Shown here: positions 1 through 10,823 of the stretch, piece by piece | How positions within the stretch are numbered: position 1 is the first letter of the stretch | Layout: every line of letters begins with the position of its first letter | DNA from: Tetracentron sinense | Taxonomy: Eukaryota > Streptophyta > Magnoliopsida > Trochodendrales > Trochodendraceae | Assembly (NCBI GenBank): GCA_015143295.1 | Contig: CM026554.1 | Span: 54,062,627-54,126,626, forward strand | DNA: 64,000 nucleotides | Direction: 5' to 3' | Made by a program: the position numbers and the translations under genes | The notes under the pieces: model-generated | Told to the model about the DNA's origin: nothing | What the model saw: the letters and a program-made list of their open reading frames with translations, nothing else | Database searches by the model: none

Positions 1-100
1 AATATACCCTAAACTGCTTGTAAATGCCCTTCTCTCTTCTTTCACTGTCTTCTCTTATTTCTAAGTACTCCTAAGTAATACCGTCCGGTCACGATCAGGC

Positions 101-1635
101 TCAGCAACGTGAACCCTTCTTGCAATTAAGTGCACCCGACGACATGGTAATTGACCCCACGAGAGAAGATGGCCTAGCACCCAAGCTCGAGGCCCTGGCG
201 TAGCTCGAAGATGCTCCGGCTCCGGACGGCGTGAAGTATGCACCATTTAACATCAAGTCTCCGTCGGACCTCCAATTCCAGTTCTTCCATTCACTCTCTG
301 GTGCATCCTCATGTTTGGTAACCTGTATGAATTATTAAAATTTAAAAATAAAGTATGAAAATATTTGAATATTTTTCTCATGTATATAGTTAAAAGAAAT
401 AGATAATTAATGGGGTCTCACCTCTTTGTTGGATCTATCATTGGGTGCAAGAAACCTATTGCCTTGGCTGTTGATTGTAGGATCAGCACTCCCTCCAATG
501 GCATACATTTGCCAATGGGTGTAGTCATTGTTCACCACATGGAAGTATCCATGTCTACATCTGCAAATGTCAAGAACAAATCCGATAGAATCAAAACCAT
601 GACCCCCACTTAAAAAGGGTACTGGGAGATCTAGAGAGAGAGAGAAGGAAAGTTGCTCAATTACCTTGGCATCCTTTGGACAAGGCCTTCCCCAAAGTGA
701 TTGAAGGCTACAGTGACTTGCATGTTCTTGTCTTGGGTGTAAGAATCACTGTGGCCCAAGAGCATGACCTTGTCATGATGGGTCATGTAGTTGTTGGAGA
801 TGGTAATGGCCGTTGATCCATGGATGGCATCAATCAATCCATCACGGCAATTGGATAGAGAGCAATGGTCCACCCATACATGGCTACCACCAAAGATGGA
901 CACCCCATCACCGTCCGATAAGGTCCTCCAGCCACTATGGCTAGGGGAGCTTCTTACATTGGTATTCCCTCCTTGCTTACAGTCATGTATGTTGAGGCCA
1001 TGTATGATGATGTTGGTCACATACTGTATAGTAATGCATGGCCCACCAGCAATGTGAACACTCGCACCTCTACCATCCAGAGTCTTGAACGAATTCATGA
1101 TGAGCTCTTCCTTTAGCTGAATGACCATGTCGCGTGCAAAGATGATCCATAATGGCTCATCTTGTATAACACCATATCGGAGAGTGCCCGGCCTTGGCGT
1201 CACCGGGTCATCATCTCCGGAGTCGGTAACCACGTAAATGCGACCATCCCTTCCGCCAATGGCTTGCTTACCGAACCCAATTGCGCAATCGGCTAACCGT
1301 TGCCGGTTTGTCTCCCAATTGGCGTCGCAACGCCAGCAATCGTCAATGGGGTTGCCAGTTCCACAGGAGAGATAGGCCAAGTTTCTTCTAGAAGCATTGA
1401 TGCTCCTGCCCAAAATTTAAGAAGAAAAAAATTTATTAGCTTAACTTGAATTATACCCACTAAGTATTTTAAATGTCTGGTAATATAGTGAGTAATGTGG
1501 TAGAGGTGGAGTAGTTTACCTGTGTACCTCTTGTACTACCAGATCAGGGTCTTGAACTGGAGATGAGGAAATGAGGGTTGGAGCTAGAACCAGAAAAGAC
1601 AAGAGGAAGAGAAAAGAGAGTGAATAACTTGCCAT
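101..1635 (-). CDS. Pectate lyase, copy 1 (four exons)
   Basis: Secreted polysaccharide lyase (family PL1) that cleaves de-esterified pectin in the cell wall by beta-elimination. Exons on the minus strand: 1520-1635, 665-1405, 422-560, 101-322, all with GT-AG introns; together 1,218 nt, 405 aa. Residues 1 to about 25 form a signal peptide ([19 protein letters not shown]). The PL1 core shows the [17 protein letters not shown] calcium-site region near residue 215 and [16 protein letters not shown] near 282, with the arginine-rich catalytic segment made only after splicing exon 2 to exon 3. The end NCKKGSRC is typical of plant pectate lyases. The start is the ATG before the signal peptide. A second copy lies at 7802-9344 and differs by few residues (LIDA/LIDV, VQEV/VQDV). 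Tissue of expression cannot be read from the sequence. Confidence 0.93.
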
Positions 1636-1722
1636 TTTTTCTTCTTCCTCCTCTGTTTGGATTTTGGAGAGGGAAATAGAAAGAGTGGTGTGTGATAAGA
1701 GTGAAGAGAGGGAGACAAGGAG

Positions 1723-1730
1723 ATTATAAA
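1723..1730 (-). promoter_or_regulatory. Putative TATA box of pectate lyase copy 1
   Basis: TTTATAAT on the minus strand, about 90 bp upstream of the ATG. The matching site of copy 2 is at 9421-9427. Position and sequence suit a TATA box; no transcript start is known. Confidence 0.45.
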
Positions 1731-1960
1731 TGAATAAAGCCGGGTGAAAGGGCGTGATTAGTTTAAACTAAATATGTGGGGGCCACCTGCTTCTGTGATT
1801 TCTGACTTTACGGTATTCCCATTCCCGTTCGGTCGTTGGTCGGTTAAGCAACTCCCAAGAAAATCCCTATATTCTGCCTTCTTTCTCTTTCGAATTCTCT
1901 TTATGCAGGCGATTGAATCTTTTCATGGATTAACCCAAACGGGCTACGTAATCTGTTGCC

Positions 1961-2393
1961 CTTCCGGGTGGGTCCTCTTTACTTGCATAAGCTTTTACGC
2001 TTAGAGTTGGAGTTAAACTAGCTAGCCTCGTGGGATCTCAAGATATAGTTGTTCTCACATATGCAAAAACTATTGTAGATTTGATTAACTTTCCGCATGC
2101 AACTATCCATGAGAAATTTACAATCTTATGCAAGACATCAATGCCCTTATGCGTCGACACCTTAACATTACAATTATCTTCCTTCCTAAGGTAAATGTTC
2201 AAAGAGCCCATCAGCTAGCCAAATTTGGCCTCTGTAAAAGCATTCAAAACAGAGGACAAGGTCTCTTCTCTATTGATAAATGTCTTTGTATTGGATCTCT
2301 CCCACTTGTTTGTACCTTCTTAGAATATGAGCTGGGCTTTTGATTAGTTTTAATATGATTTCTGTTCATCAAAAAAAAAAAAAAAAAAAAAAA
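1961..2393 (+). mobile_element. 5'-truncated LINE tail with RNase H remnant and poly(A)
   Basis: About 430 bp ending in a 20+ base A-run (to 2393). It is absent from the matching place in the second pectate lyase flank (near 9,640-9,650), so its borders are clear. CTGTTG occurs just before the element and again just after the A-run, a short target-site duplication. Around 2128-2290 the plus strand reads NVQRAHQLAKFGLCKS, like the end of the RNase H (RVT_3) domain carried by plant L1 elements. It looks like a heavily 5'-truncated LINE insertion made after the flank was duplicated. Confidence 0.7.
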
Positions 2394-3459
2394 ACTGTTG
2401 TAAAATCCATTGGTATGTACTATTGAGAGTTGGACCGTCGAGAGTTGGACCGTCGGATTTAAAATCCAACGGTGCTAAGACTTGAATGCATTTTATGATA
2501 GACCCCACTTTATGTTTGATGCCCATAGATTTTAAATCAAATGGACCAACACTCGATAGTACATACTATGAGTGTTCTTAATCACTTCCCAAATGAAAAA
2601 GCATTTCTATCCATTTGGAACAGTTGCATAACTCGAATACTAGTCATTAATGGACTGGTGAACTTCTCCAGTTTTGCAAAAAACACAAGAAATATGCACT
2701 GTATTTACACAGATACTAAAGTTACACTCAGTGATAGTGTCGGTCACGGTCCCACCTGCTTTTTTCGGCGAGTCAGCTCGCCGGAGAGTGGCCTAGCGTT
2801 CCCCCAAAACGTTAAGGCCGTTAAAACAGTTACCTTTGTTTGGATTTGGTTGAGTGAGGATCCGCCAAGAGGGTACTCTTTTTCTCCATTTCTCTTTTCT
2901 TAAACCGCAAACCCCGCCAGGATTTCACGCCTAAATCGACGGTAAATTCTATCCTGCTGACGTGTAATACCGATGATCTCCTTCTTTGCCACCTGTCCAT
3001 CTCTAAAATCAACTGACACAAGAAGAGCCGCAGTAGGGGCCGAATTATACGTCAATTTGCTGAAATGTGACTACTGTTCTCGGCTTTAGGCTTTAGATAA
3101 AAAGCGATGGCTACTTCACAACCTTCTCATCCACTTGACACGTGTCTGTCATTCTATTAATATTCTTCGCATTTGCACGTGTGGGACCCAATCATACTAT
3201 ACACGTAAGGGGTGGGTGGGGTCGGGTCATGTTTTGGTCGGTTTAGAAGACCCACAACCTGACCCGATTGCCTAACCTTTCAGATAAATTGATTAATTAT
3301 ACTTTCGTTATAATAATAAACTTATAAGCCATATATGATAAATATTTTAAGTATGCATGAATGATGTATCTATCCGCTAAATATTTTAAGTATGCATTAA
3401 TTATACTTTCGTTATGATAATAAACATACTTGCATAGTATGTCCGCATGTCATATTCGA

Positions 3460-3840
3460 CCTCCACCCAGGTCACCTGCATGTGCAATGCTCCCGACCTG
3501 TATAGACCCCCAACATCCAACTACTCTCTACCGAACGATCGACGGCCACATGGTAAGTATCTTTATACTCGAATGCTCATATGCCTATGTCCTATATTGA
3601 CTTGCCCATCGGAGTGTCTGTGAAAGGTCGAACGATCGCCCACCTTGCGAGGACAAACCTGAGCAGAACCTTGGACGATTCTATGCAAAACATCAACTCC
3701 TTCGAATAACGTGCCATACGACATGGGTACGGATGACACATGCCTGCGGTCGAGTGTAGAGGACCTGAACCATGCAGCTTGCGATAGGTACCGTTAGCCC
3801 GAAAATTTCCCTTTACAAATAGTATATGGGACACTGTGAT
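3460..3840. mobile_element. LTR-type repeat fragment (related to 59.6-59.94 kb)
   Basis: Aligns by eye with 59,610-59,940: both have ACATCCAACTA, then CACATGGTAAGTATCT or CACACGGTAAGTATCT, GTCGAACGATCGCCCACCTT or its close match, and end in AATTTCCCTTTACA. Carries no coding sequence. Taken as part of the U3 of an LTR retrotransposon because the 59-kb copy continues into a TATA-containing LTR-like tract. Confidence 0.55.
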
Positions 3841-3979
3841 TGAAAGAGTGGATAAAAGACTAGCGAACTAGAAAGACAACTTCTTGTCTCTTTGGAGGAA
3901 GAACTTTTTTTGCTCGGTGTCTCTTGGAGGAAGAATAGCATTGATTATGTGTAATGACAAAGCCTTATGCCGACATCGG

Positions 3980-5140
3980 TAACCAAAATTTTGGAGAAAC
4001 TTTAGAGAGATTTCCTTTGAGGAGGTAGGGGAGATAAGAGAAGGATTTACTTGGTTAAGTGGGAGTGGGTTTGTTGTCCGAAAGATTTCGGTGGTTTGGG
4101 TATGAGGAATATTCGATCTATGAACAAAGTTCTATTGGGATAATAGCTATGGGGATTCAAATTGTGGAGGAATGTGATTGAGGCCAAATTCGGGATTACC
4201 AGATGTAACTCGATTTCAAATAAAGTCCCACAAAAAGTAGGGGTGTGGAAGGGAGTGATGAAGGTGCATAGTTATTTTCTAGAGCGAACAGTTTGCGGTT
4301 AGGAATGGTAGAAGAGTGCGCTTTTGGGAAGACAATTGGAGTGGGGTGGATAGTTTTGTGATATTTAACCTAGGCTCTGCAGACTTTTTCCTCAAAAAGA
4401 GATCATGTGAAAAATCTCTTTGAGCATAGGAATGGAGAGGTAGTTTGGAGTCGAATATGAGGCATTGCAAAATTGAGGAATGTGTCTATCTCCTTGACGT
4501 AAGGCAAAATTGAACCCGGGAGACAGATGAATTTGGAAAGAAAATGCAAAAGGGTGTTTACAACTTCTGAGTTATATGATTTCTTATATGTGGAAGAGGT
4601 TGAAGAATTAATTAGAAATTCAGATTTTGAAAGATATTTCAGTTACATATTCCCCCAAAGGTGCAAGCATTTGCTTGGTTGGTGACATTAAACAAGATTC
4701 TTACGGTTGGCCACTTAAAGAACTGGAACAAATGTAGTCTATGCAGAGAAGCTGCAGAAGACGTTCCCGGTATACTCTTGCACTATTCATGGGCATGGAC
4801 ACTTTGGAACTTCTTTTCCCTCTTATCTGGAATCTCTTGGGTGTCTTCTTATGAAGGGAGTTTTTTCTTGGTTGGCTTGAGGGTGCTTTCGGCGTGGGGT
4901 AACATCAAACATGATGTGAGAGTATGATGCCAGCAGCAATCTGTTGGGGCCTTTGGAAATAAAGGAACAGTAGAATCTTTGAAGGTATCAACCCTCGTAT
5001 GCCAAAGCTTTGTTCTACTGTTGGTTAGTATCTTCAAAATTGGTCATCAAATATGTTTAAATTCTCTCAGACATTGGGACCTATGATTGGGTGCACAATT
5101 AGATTTTTGTAATTTTGCGTTACTTTTGTTTGTTTGCATT
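3980..5140 (+). pseudogene. Decayed LINE fragment (post-RT region and zf-RVT domain)
   Basis: Plus-strand frames, broken by shifts and stops, give LVKWEWVCCPKDFGGLGMRN (about 4,048-4,105), then VWKGVMK, and from about 4,640 VQAFAWLVTLNKILTVGHLK and NKCSLCREAAEDVPGILLHY. These belong to the region after the reverse transcriptase and the reverse-transcriptase zinc-binding (zf-RVT) domain of plant L1 LINEs. The catalytic RT and endonuclease are missing, so the copy is 5'-truncated and dead. Its tail is interrupted by the MITE at 5150-5443. Confidence 0.8.
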
Positions 5141-5149
5141 ATAATACAA

Positions 5150-5443
5150 GGCTTTGGCTTGTCTCTGGCGAAGCCAGAAACCCCTCTCGGGGTTCCATAC
5201 ATTTTGCGACAGTTGGCCAAAAAATGGGGAGAAGTCATTTCATTTTCTCCCCATTTTTTTGACTTCTCCCCCATATGATATCTCTCCCCTTTATTCTCAC
5301 ACACTTATGGCCACATGTCTTATTAAGGGTGGAGAAGTCAAAATCGTGGCCCCATGATTTTGACTTCTCCACCACTTGTCACCTATTCTATGGAACCCCG
5401 AGATAACAGCCCTTTCTGGCTTCGCCAGAGATAATCCCAGGCC
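5150..5443. mobile_element. Mutator-like MITE with 9-bp target-site duplication
   Basis: A 294-bp non-coding element flanked on both sides by ATAATACAA (5141-5149 and 5444-5452), the 9-bp duplication typical of Mutator-like elements. The ends are inverted repeats of about 55 bp: the left arm has CTCTGGCGAAGCCAGAAA and TCGGGGTTCCATA, and the right arm has the reverse complement. The interior holds further hairpins (GGGGAGAAGTC and GACTTCTCCCC). The right arm reads GGCCTGGGATTATCTCTGGC inwards, close to the ends of the element at 45536-46041. Confidence 0.85.
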
Positions 5444-5559
5444 ATAATACAAACAAGTTTGCGCACACGTTCACACACACAAAAAAAGAAAGATTAAAAA
5501 AGCCTGATGGAAATTGTACAAAAAAGAAAAATGAAAAAAAGGACAAAATACAAATGATC

Positions 5560-5985
5560 TGAGATATAAGGGTTTGGTGTTTGATGATGCTTTAGGTAAC
5601 AAAATGATGATGGAGGGATTCCATGATGTTACTATCCCCATGGCACTGGCAGAGAACAGTGGCCTCCAAACTATCGAAATGCTCTCCGCGGTCAAATCTG
5701 AGCAAATCAAGGTAAATTTTGATGTGGCAGCTTGCTTGGGGTTTGGTTTGGAACTTTAAATAGCCTCTAATCATCATTACTAGTGATGTCTGTAGGAGAA
5801 CAACCCATGGTGCGGGATAGACCGCAATGATGTTGGGACAAACCGCATGCGTGTGCAGAATGTCTATGAAACTCTGATTGGGAAGAGGCAGTAGATCTTT
5901 TTGGCAACCCAAATGGTCAAAATGATTCTCAAAGATTGACGACCTCATCAGCCATTCAGGTTAGTGAGACCTGCTTCGCCCACAA
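5560..5985 (+). other. Possible exon remnants, unrecognised
   Basis: Two stretches look coding and splice-bounded. One (about 5,575-5,712) reads FDDALGNKMMMEGFHDVTIP and ends at CAAG followed by GTAAAT. The other starts after CTGTAG near 5,793 and reads [20 protein letters not shown], then meets a stop and frameshift, ending at CATTCAG/GTTAG near 5,960. I do not recognise a family. They may be relics of a gene fragment or chance. Confidence 0.2.
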
Positions 5986-6133
5986 AGAATCCACGGGAAT
6001 TATCTTTGTGGTGCCTGAGATGCCTGTCCTATGTTCACAAGAGGAAATGCTTTTTGCTTATGGAAAGTGAACTGCTTTGTTGCTTCTCTAGTCTGACTAC
6101 TGTGTTATGTTAATGACATTTGACTAATTATTT

Positions 6134-6300
6134 TTGGGAAGACATGCATTTGAATGATTTCTTGGGTGTTTGTTGAAGGGCAACGGATATACTACTAATT
6201 CTTTTTGGGAAGACATATGAATGATTTCTTGGGTGTATGTTGAAGGGCAACGGATAAACTCTCGCTCGGGCTTCATCGAGAGTTTATCCGTTACTACGTT
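6134..6300. repeat. Short tandem duplication ending in a near-perfect hairpin
   Basis: A unit of about 60 bp (TTTTTGGGAAGACAT ... GAAGGGCAACGGATA) is repeated at about 6,134-6,192 and 6,203-6,256. The second copy continues into an inverted repeat: AACGGATAAACTCTC, a 13-base loop, then GAGAGTTTATCCGTT (to about 6,294). The arm GGCAACGGAT resembles the end of the Mutator-like MITE at 45536. GTTGAAG occurs on both sides of the hairpin, possibly a target-site duplication. Confidence 0.6.
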
Positions 6301-6955
6301 GAAGCCACATTTGTCTGTTGGTGCTCTTGTGCCAAGATGGGTTTCATTTGGTGCACGTGGTCAAGTTTGCTCCTGTGACACTGGAGGGTTCATTTATTTA
6401 TAGTTGGTCACAATCGTGTTTGTTTTAAGTGGATTTGCACAAATCCCTCCTCCACAATCCAGATGGTGGGCTCGCTCACATGACCTAAGAACCTGCATAG
6501 CCAAGATGCTTAATTGAAATGGGGGACTTTGACTCTCCCTGGTGCATGTTAGCAATAAATATAGGATATAATCTAAAAATGCACTATGAAGCGCCATTGG
6601 ATGAGATTATAATTGTACTCTCGGAAGCGCGCATGTTAGATGAGATGAAACCCCAAGTTTGCTATATATGGATAGAGGGATTCCAGTGTTTGGTGGTGTG
6701 AGTTGCAGGTTTATAGCAGCAACTCGAATTGTCGGGGGCAGACAAGACATCATAACCAACCATGATTTTTGTGTATAGTACTATTGGGATTGGGGATGCA
6801 ACTTTGTCAAACATTGTGTTTTTAATTTTAGTCCACAAAAGATGGCTCCATTGAATGAGAGGATCAGAGGCATGTGCTTTCTCCTTGTGTCCAATCAAGA
6901 CATTAGTAACTTCCCTATGTGAAGGACACCCCAAGTGGGCCCAACCCTATGTTAG
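6300..6955. other. Unannotated intergenic stretch
   Basis: No gene, RNA or clear repeat seen. Short open frames here lack recognisable domains and splice context. Confidence 0.5.
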
Positions 6956-6978
6956 AGAGAGAGAGAGAGAGAGAGAGC
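6951..6978. repeat. (GA)n microsatellite
   Basis: Run of AG/GA dinucleotides with a single GAGCGA interruption at the end. Confidence 0.9.
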
Positions 6979-7110
6979 GAGAGTAGCCCTTTCCTCTTCC
7001 TATTTACATGCTTGCAAAAAGATTCATGAAGGATTGGAAAGTAGTGCATGCTTTATGAGAGTGGAGTTGCTTGGACTGTGATATTTCAGTTATCAGATTC
7101 GTATAAGTTA

Positions 7111-7273
7111 GCTTTGTCCCAGTGGTAGTGTATCCTCTGCTTTGGGGGAGGTACCGGGTTCCATTCTCGAGAGGGTGAGAGTTTGTTATACTCTCCACCC
7201 GCCGACTAGCTGAACAGATACCAAACACCTAACCGGCATTGCAGCATATCTCAAACCAAAAAAAAAAAAAAAG
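7111..7273 (+). mobile_element. SINE, family A copy 1
   Basis: tRNA-like 5' head with box A-like CCCAGTGGTAGTG and box B-like GGGTTCCATTCTC, a body with ACTCTCCACCCGCCGACTAG and CACCTAACCGG, and an A-run to 7273. A second copy in the opposite direction lies at 28846-29012, which supports a real dispersed family. Pol III-derived, no coding capacity. Confidence 0.85.
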
Positions 7274-7700
7274 TATTTATATGGGCATAGTGTCTAATAA
7301 TGATCTCTTGATCTTCTCTTCAATCCATTTTAATTAATAGTTATGGTGGTGGTTTACCTTGCTGCATCTCTTGAATCCATTTTAAGAACAGGAGTTTGTT
7401 AGCATGCCTGGTCATAGGGCATCCTAGGGTTATTCCAGACATAGCCTGGGAACAAATTTCCCTTTTTTTTTTTTTTAAATATTAATATTTAGATAATTTT
7501 ATAAATATGGCATAAAATTGAAAGACTCCATACTCCATAGAGAATGAAGCCAATACATAGGATATTCAATCTATCAACACATCTGCACTTGTTTCCTCTG
7601 ACCCACCAACCAGGATTCTCAAAAGAAATCCAAAAGGGTTCTCAAAGCAAACAGGCCGAGGTTGTTATCATGAGGGTCACTAAGAAAAAGTAAAAACTAG
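7274..7700. other. AT-rich spacer before the second duplicated segment
   Basis: AT-rich sequence with poly-T near 7,460. No gene or named repeat recognised. Confidence 0.5.
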
Positions 7701-7801
7701 AAATATACCCTAAACTGCTTGTAAATGCCCTTCTCTCTTCTTTCACTGTCTTCTCTTATTTCTAAGTACTCCTAAGTAATACCGTCCGGTCACGATCAGG
7801 C

Positions 7802-9344
7802 TCAGCAACGTGAACCCTTCTTGCAATTAAGTGCACCCGACGACATGGTAATTGACCCCACGAGAGAAGATGGCCTAGCACCCAAGCTTGAAGCCCTGGC
7901 GTAGGTTGAAGACGCTCCGGCTCCGGACGGCGTGAAGTATGCACCATTTAACATCAAGTCTCCGTCAGACCTCCAATTCCAGTTCTTCCATTCACTCTCT
8001 GGTGCATCCTCATGTTTGGTAACCTGTATGAATTATTAAAATTTAAAATAAAGTATGAAAATATTTGAATATTTTTCTCATGTATATAGTTAAAAGAAAT
8101 AGATAATTAATGGGGTCTCACCTCTTTGTTGAATCTATCATTGGGTGCAAGAAACCTATTGCCTTGGCTGTTGATTGTAGGATCAGCACTCCCTCCAATG
8201 GCATACATTTGCCAATGGGTGTAGTCATTGTTCACCACATGGAAGTATCCATGTCTACATCTGCAAATGTCAAGAACAAATCCAATAGAATCAAAACCAT
8301 GACCCCACTTAAAAAGGGTACTGGGAGATCTAGAGAGAGAGAGAGATAAGTAAAGTTGCTTAATTACCTTGGCATCCTTTGGACAAGGCCTTCCCCAAAG
8401 TGATTGAAGGCTACAGTGACTTGCATGTTCTTGTCTTGGGTGTAAGAATCACTGTGGCCCAAGAGCATGACCTTGTCATGATGGGTCATGTAGTTGTTGG
8501 AGATGGTAATGGCCGTTGATCCATGGATGACATCAATCAATCCATCACGGCAATTGGATAGAGAGCAATGGTCCACCCATACATGACTACCACCAAAGAT
8601 GGACACCCCATCACCGTCCGATAAGGTTCTCCAGCCACTATGGCTAGGGGAGCTTCTTACATTGGTATTCCCTCCTTGCTTGCAGTCATGTATGTTGAGG
8701 CCATGTATGATGATGTTGGTCACATACTGTATAGTAATGCATGGCCCACCAGCAATGTGAACACTCGCACCTCTACCATCCAGAGTCTTGAACGAATTCA
8801 TGATGAGCTCTTCCTTTAGCTGAATGACCATGTCGCGTGCAAAGATGATCCATAATGGCTCATCTTGTATAACACCATATCGGAGAGTGCCCGGCCTTGG
8901 CGTCACCGGGTCGTCATCTCCGGAGTCGGTAACCACGTAAATGCGACCATCCCTTCCACCAATGGCTTGCTTACCGAACCCAATTGCGCAATCGGCTAAC
9001 CGTTGCCGGTTTGTCTCCCAATTGGCGTCGCAACGCCAGCAATCGTCAATGGGGTTGCCAGTTCCACAGGAGAGATAGGCCAAGTTTCTTCTAGAGGCAT
9101 TGATGCTCCTGCCCAAAATTTAAGAAGAAAAAAAATTTATTAGCTTAACTTGAATTTGAATATACCCACTAACTATTTTAACTGTCTAGTACTAGAGTGA
9201 GTAATGTGGTAGAGGTGGAGTAGTTTACCTGTGTACGTCTTGTACTACCAGATCAGGGTCTTGAACTGGAGATGAGGAAATGAGGGTTGGAGCTAGAACT
9301 AGAAAAGACAAGAGGAAGAGAAAAAAGAGTGAATAACTTGCCAT
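7802..9344 (-). CDS. Pectate lyase, copy 2 (four exons)
   Basis: Tandem paralogue of the gene at 101-1635, same predicted role: calcium-dependent beta-elimination of pectate in the wall. Exons on the minus strand: 9229-9344, 8368-9108, 8122-8260, 7802-8023; 1,218 nt, 405 aa. All splice sites match copy 1. Signal peptide [24 protein letters not shown] near residue 215; QRMPR/CRHGYF across the exon 2-3 junction; C-terminal NCKKGSRC. Differences include SLFF for SLSF, VQDV for VQEV, LIDV for LIDA, DRFN for DRSN near the exon 3 end, and STYAR for SSYAR. No frameshift or stop, so both copies look functional. Confidence 0.93.
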
Positions 9345-9420
9345 TTTTTCTTCTTCCTCTGTTTGGATTTTGGAAACGGAAATAAAAAGTGTGGTGTGTG
9401 ATAAGAGGGAGAGAATGGGA

Positions 9421-9427
9421 TTATAAA
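9421..9427 (-). promoter_or_regulatory. Putative TATA box of pectate lyase copy 2
   Basis: TTTATAA on the minus strand, about 80 bp upstream of the ATG and at the same relative place as in copy 1. Confidence 0.45.
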
Positions 9428-10823
9428 GGAATAAAGCCGGGTGAAAGGGCGTGATTAAACTAACATGTGGGGGCCACCTGCTTCTGTGATTTCTGACTTT
9501 ACGATATTCCCATTCCCCTTCGGTCGTTGGTCCGTTAAGCAAACTCCCAAGAAAATCCCAATATTCTGCCTTCTCTTTTGAATTCTCTTTATGCAGGTAT
9601 TTGAATCTTTTCATGGATTAACCCAAACGGGGCTACTTAATCTGTTGCACAATCCACTAGTATGTACTATCGAGAGTTGAACCCTCGGATTTAAAATCTA
9701 AACGGTGCTAAGACTTGAATGCATTTTATGGTGGACCCCACTTTATGTATTTTATGGTGGACCCCAATTTATGTTTATGTTTGATGCCCTAGATTTGAAA
9801 TCAAATGGACCAACACTCGAAAGTGTACATACTAAATGAGTGTTTTTAATCACTTCCCAAAAGAAAAAAAGCATTTCTATCCATTTGGAACTGTTGCATA
9901 ACTCGAATACTAGTCATTACTAATACTATCTCAGATCGCTGAGTCATTAACAAAAAAAAAAACAAGAAATATGCACTTTATTTACACAGATACTAAAGTT
10001 AAACTCAGTGATAGTGTTGGTCACGGTCCCACCTGCTTTTTTCGGCGAGTCAGCTCGCCGGAGAGTGGCCTAGCGTTCCCCAAAACGTTAAGGCCGTTAA
10101 CAGTTACCTTTTTTGGATTTGGTTGAATAAGGATCCGCAGCAAGAGGGTACTCTTTTTCTCCATTTCTCTTTTCTTAAACCGCAAACCCCGCCTGGATTT
10201 CACGCCTAAATCGATGGTAATATCTACCGTGCTGACGTGTAATACCGATGATCTCCTCAGGAAGACCGCAGTAGTGGCCGTATTATACGTCAATTTGCTG
10301 AAATTGGCGTTTCATGGGAGAGGCACGTTCTCCCATGTGACTTTTGTTTCTTCATGGGGCCCGCCATCTGTCTTAGTTGGCTAAGTTTTAAACCGTTGAT
10401 TGGAATACTGGGAGTTACTGAGCAGTTGATTTTTATGTTGATCAGTGATCAGGCATCTTTTTCCCTCAAAACGTGAGGGATCAATAAAGGACACGGCCAT
10501 GGAGGGTTCTCTGCTTTAGATAATAAGTGATGGTTACATCACAACCTTCTCATCCACTTGACAAGTGTCTATAGCTAACCTTGCCACGTGTCCGTCATTC
10601 TCATCTAATAATAGTTTTCGCGTTTGCACGTGTGGGACCCAATAAGACTATACACGTAATGTGTGGGTCAGGTCATGTTTTGTTCGGTTTAGAAGATCCA
10701 CAAGCTGACCCGATTGCCTAACCTTTCAGATAAATTGGTTAATTATACGTTCGTTATAATAATAAACTTAAAAGCCATATATGATAAATATTTTAAGTAT
10801 GCATGTATGATGTATCTATATAT

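Larger units (their letters stand above)
1..3375. repeat. Duplicated segment, left copy
   Basis: Matches about 7,701-10,823 over the pectate lyase gene and its 5' flank. Shared flank landmarks are the AATCTGTTG site, the GGCGAGTCAGCTCGCCGG block (2767 and 10044), and the TAATTATAC-rich end near 3,300-3,375. Main differences: the LINE tail at 1961-2393, and about 190 bp near 10,300-10,510 present only in the right copy. The left limit is outside the window. Confidence 0.85.
7701..10823. repeat. Duplicated segment, right copy
   Basis: Counterpart of 1-3375, containing the second pectate lyase gene and its upstream flank. Over exon 2 (741 nt) I count about seven mismatches to the left copy, and coding lengths are identical, so the duplication is recent or kept alike by gene conversion. 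After about 10,823 the two flanks diverge. Confidence 0.87.

Noticed and set aside
661-1413. A separate 250-residue pectate lyase starting at MGRSINAS
   Set aside because: It begins with TTG inside the intron acceptor; the true exon starts after GGGCAG at 1405 and joins the signal-peptide exon.
5047-5357. Overlapping ORFs of 60-85 residues on both strands
   Set aside because: They arise from the palindromic MITE at 5150-5443.
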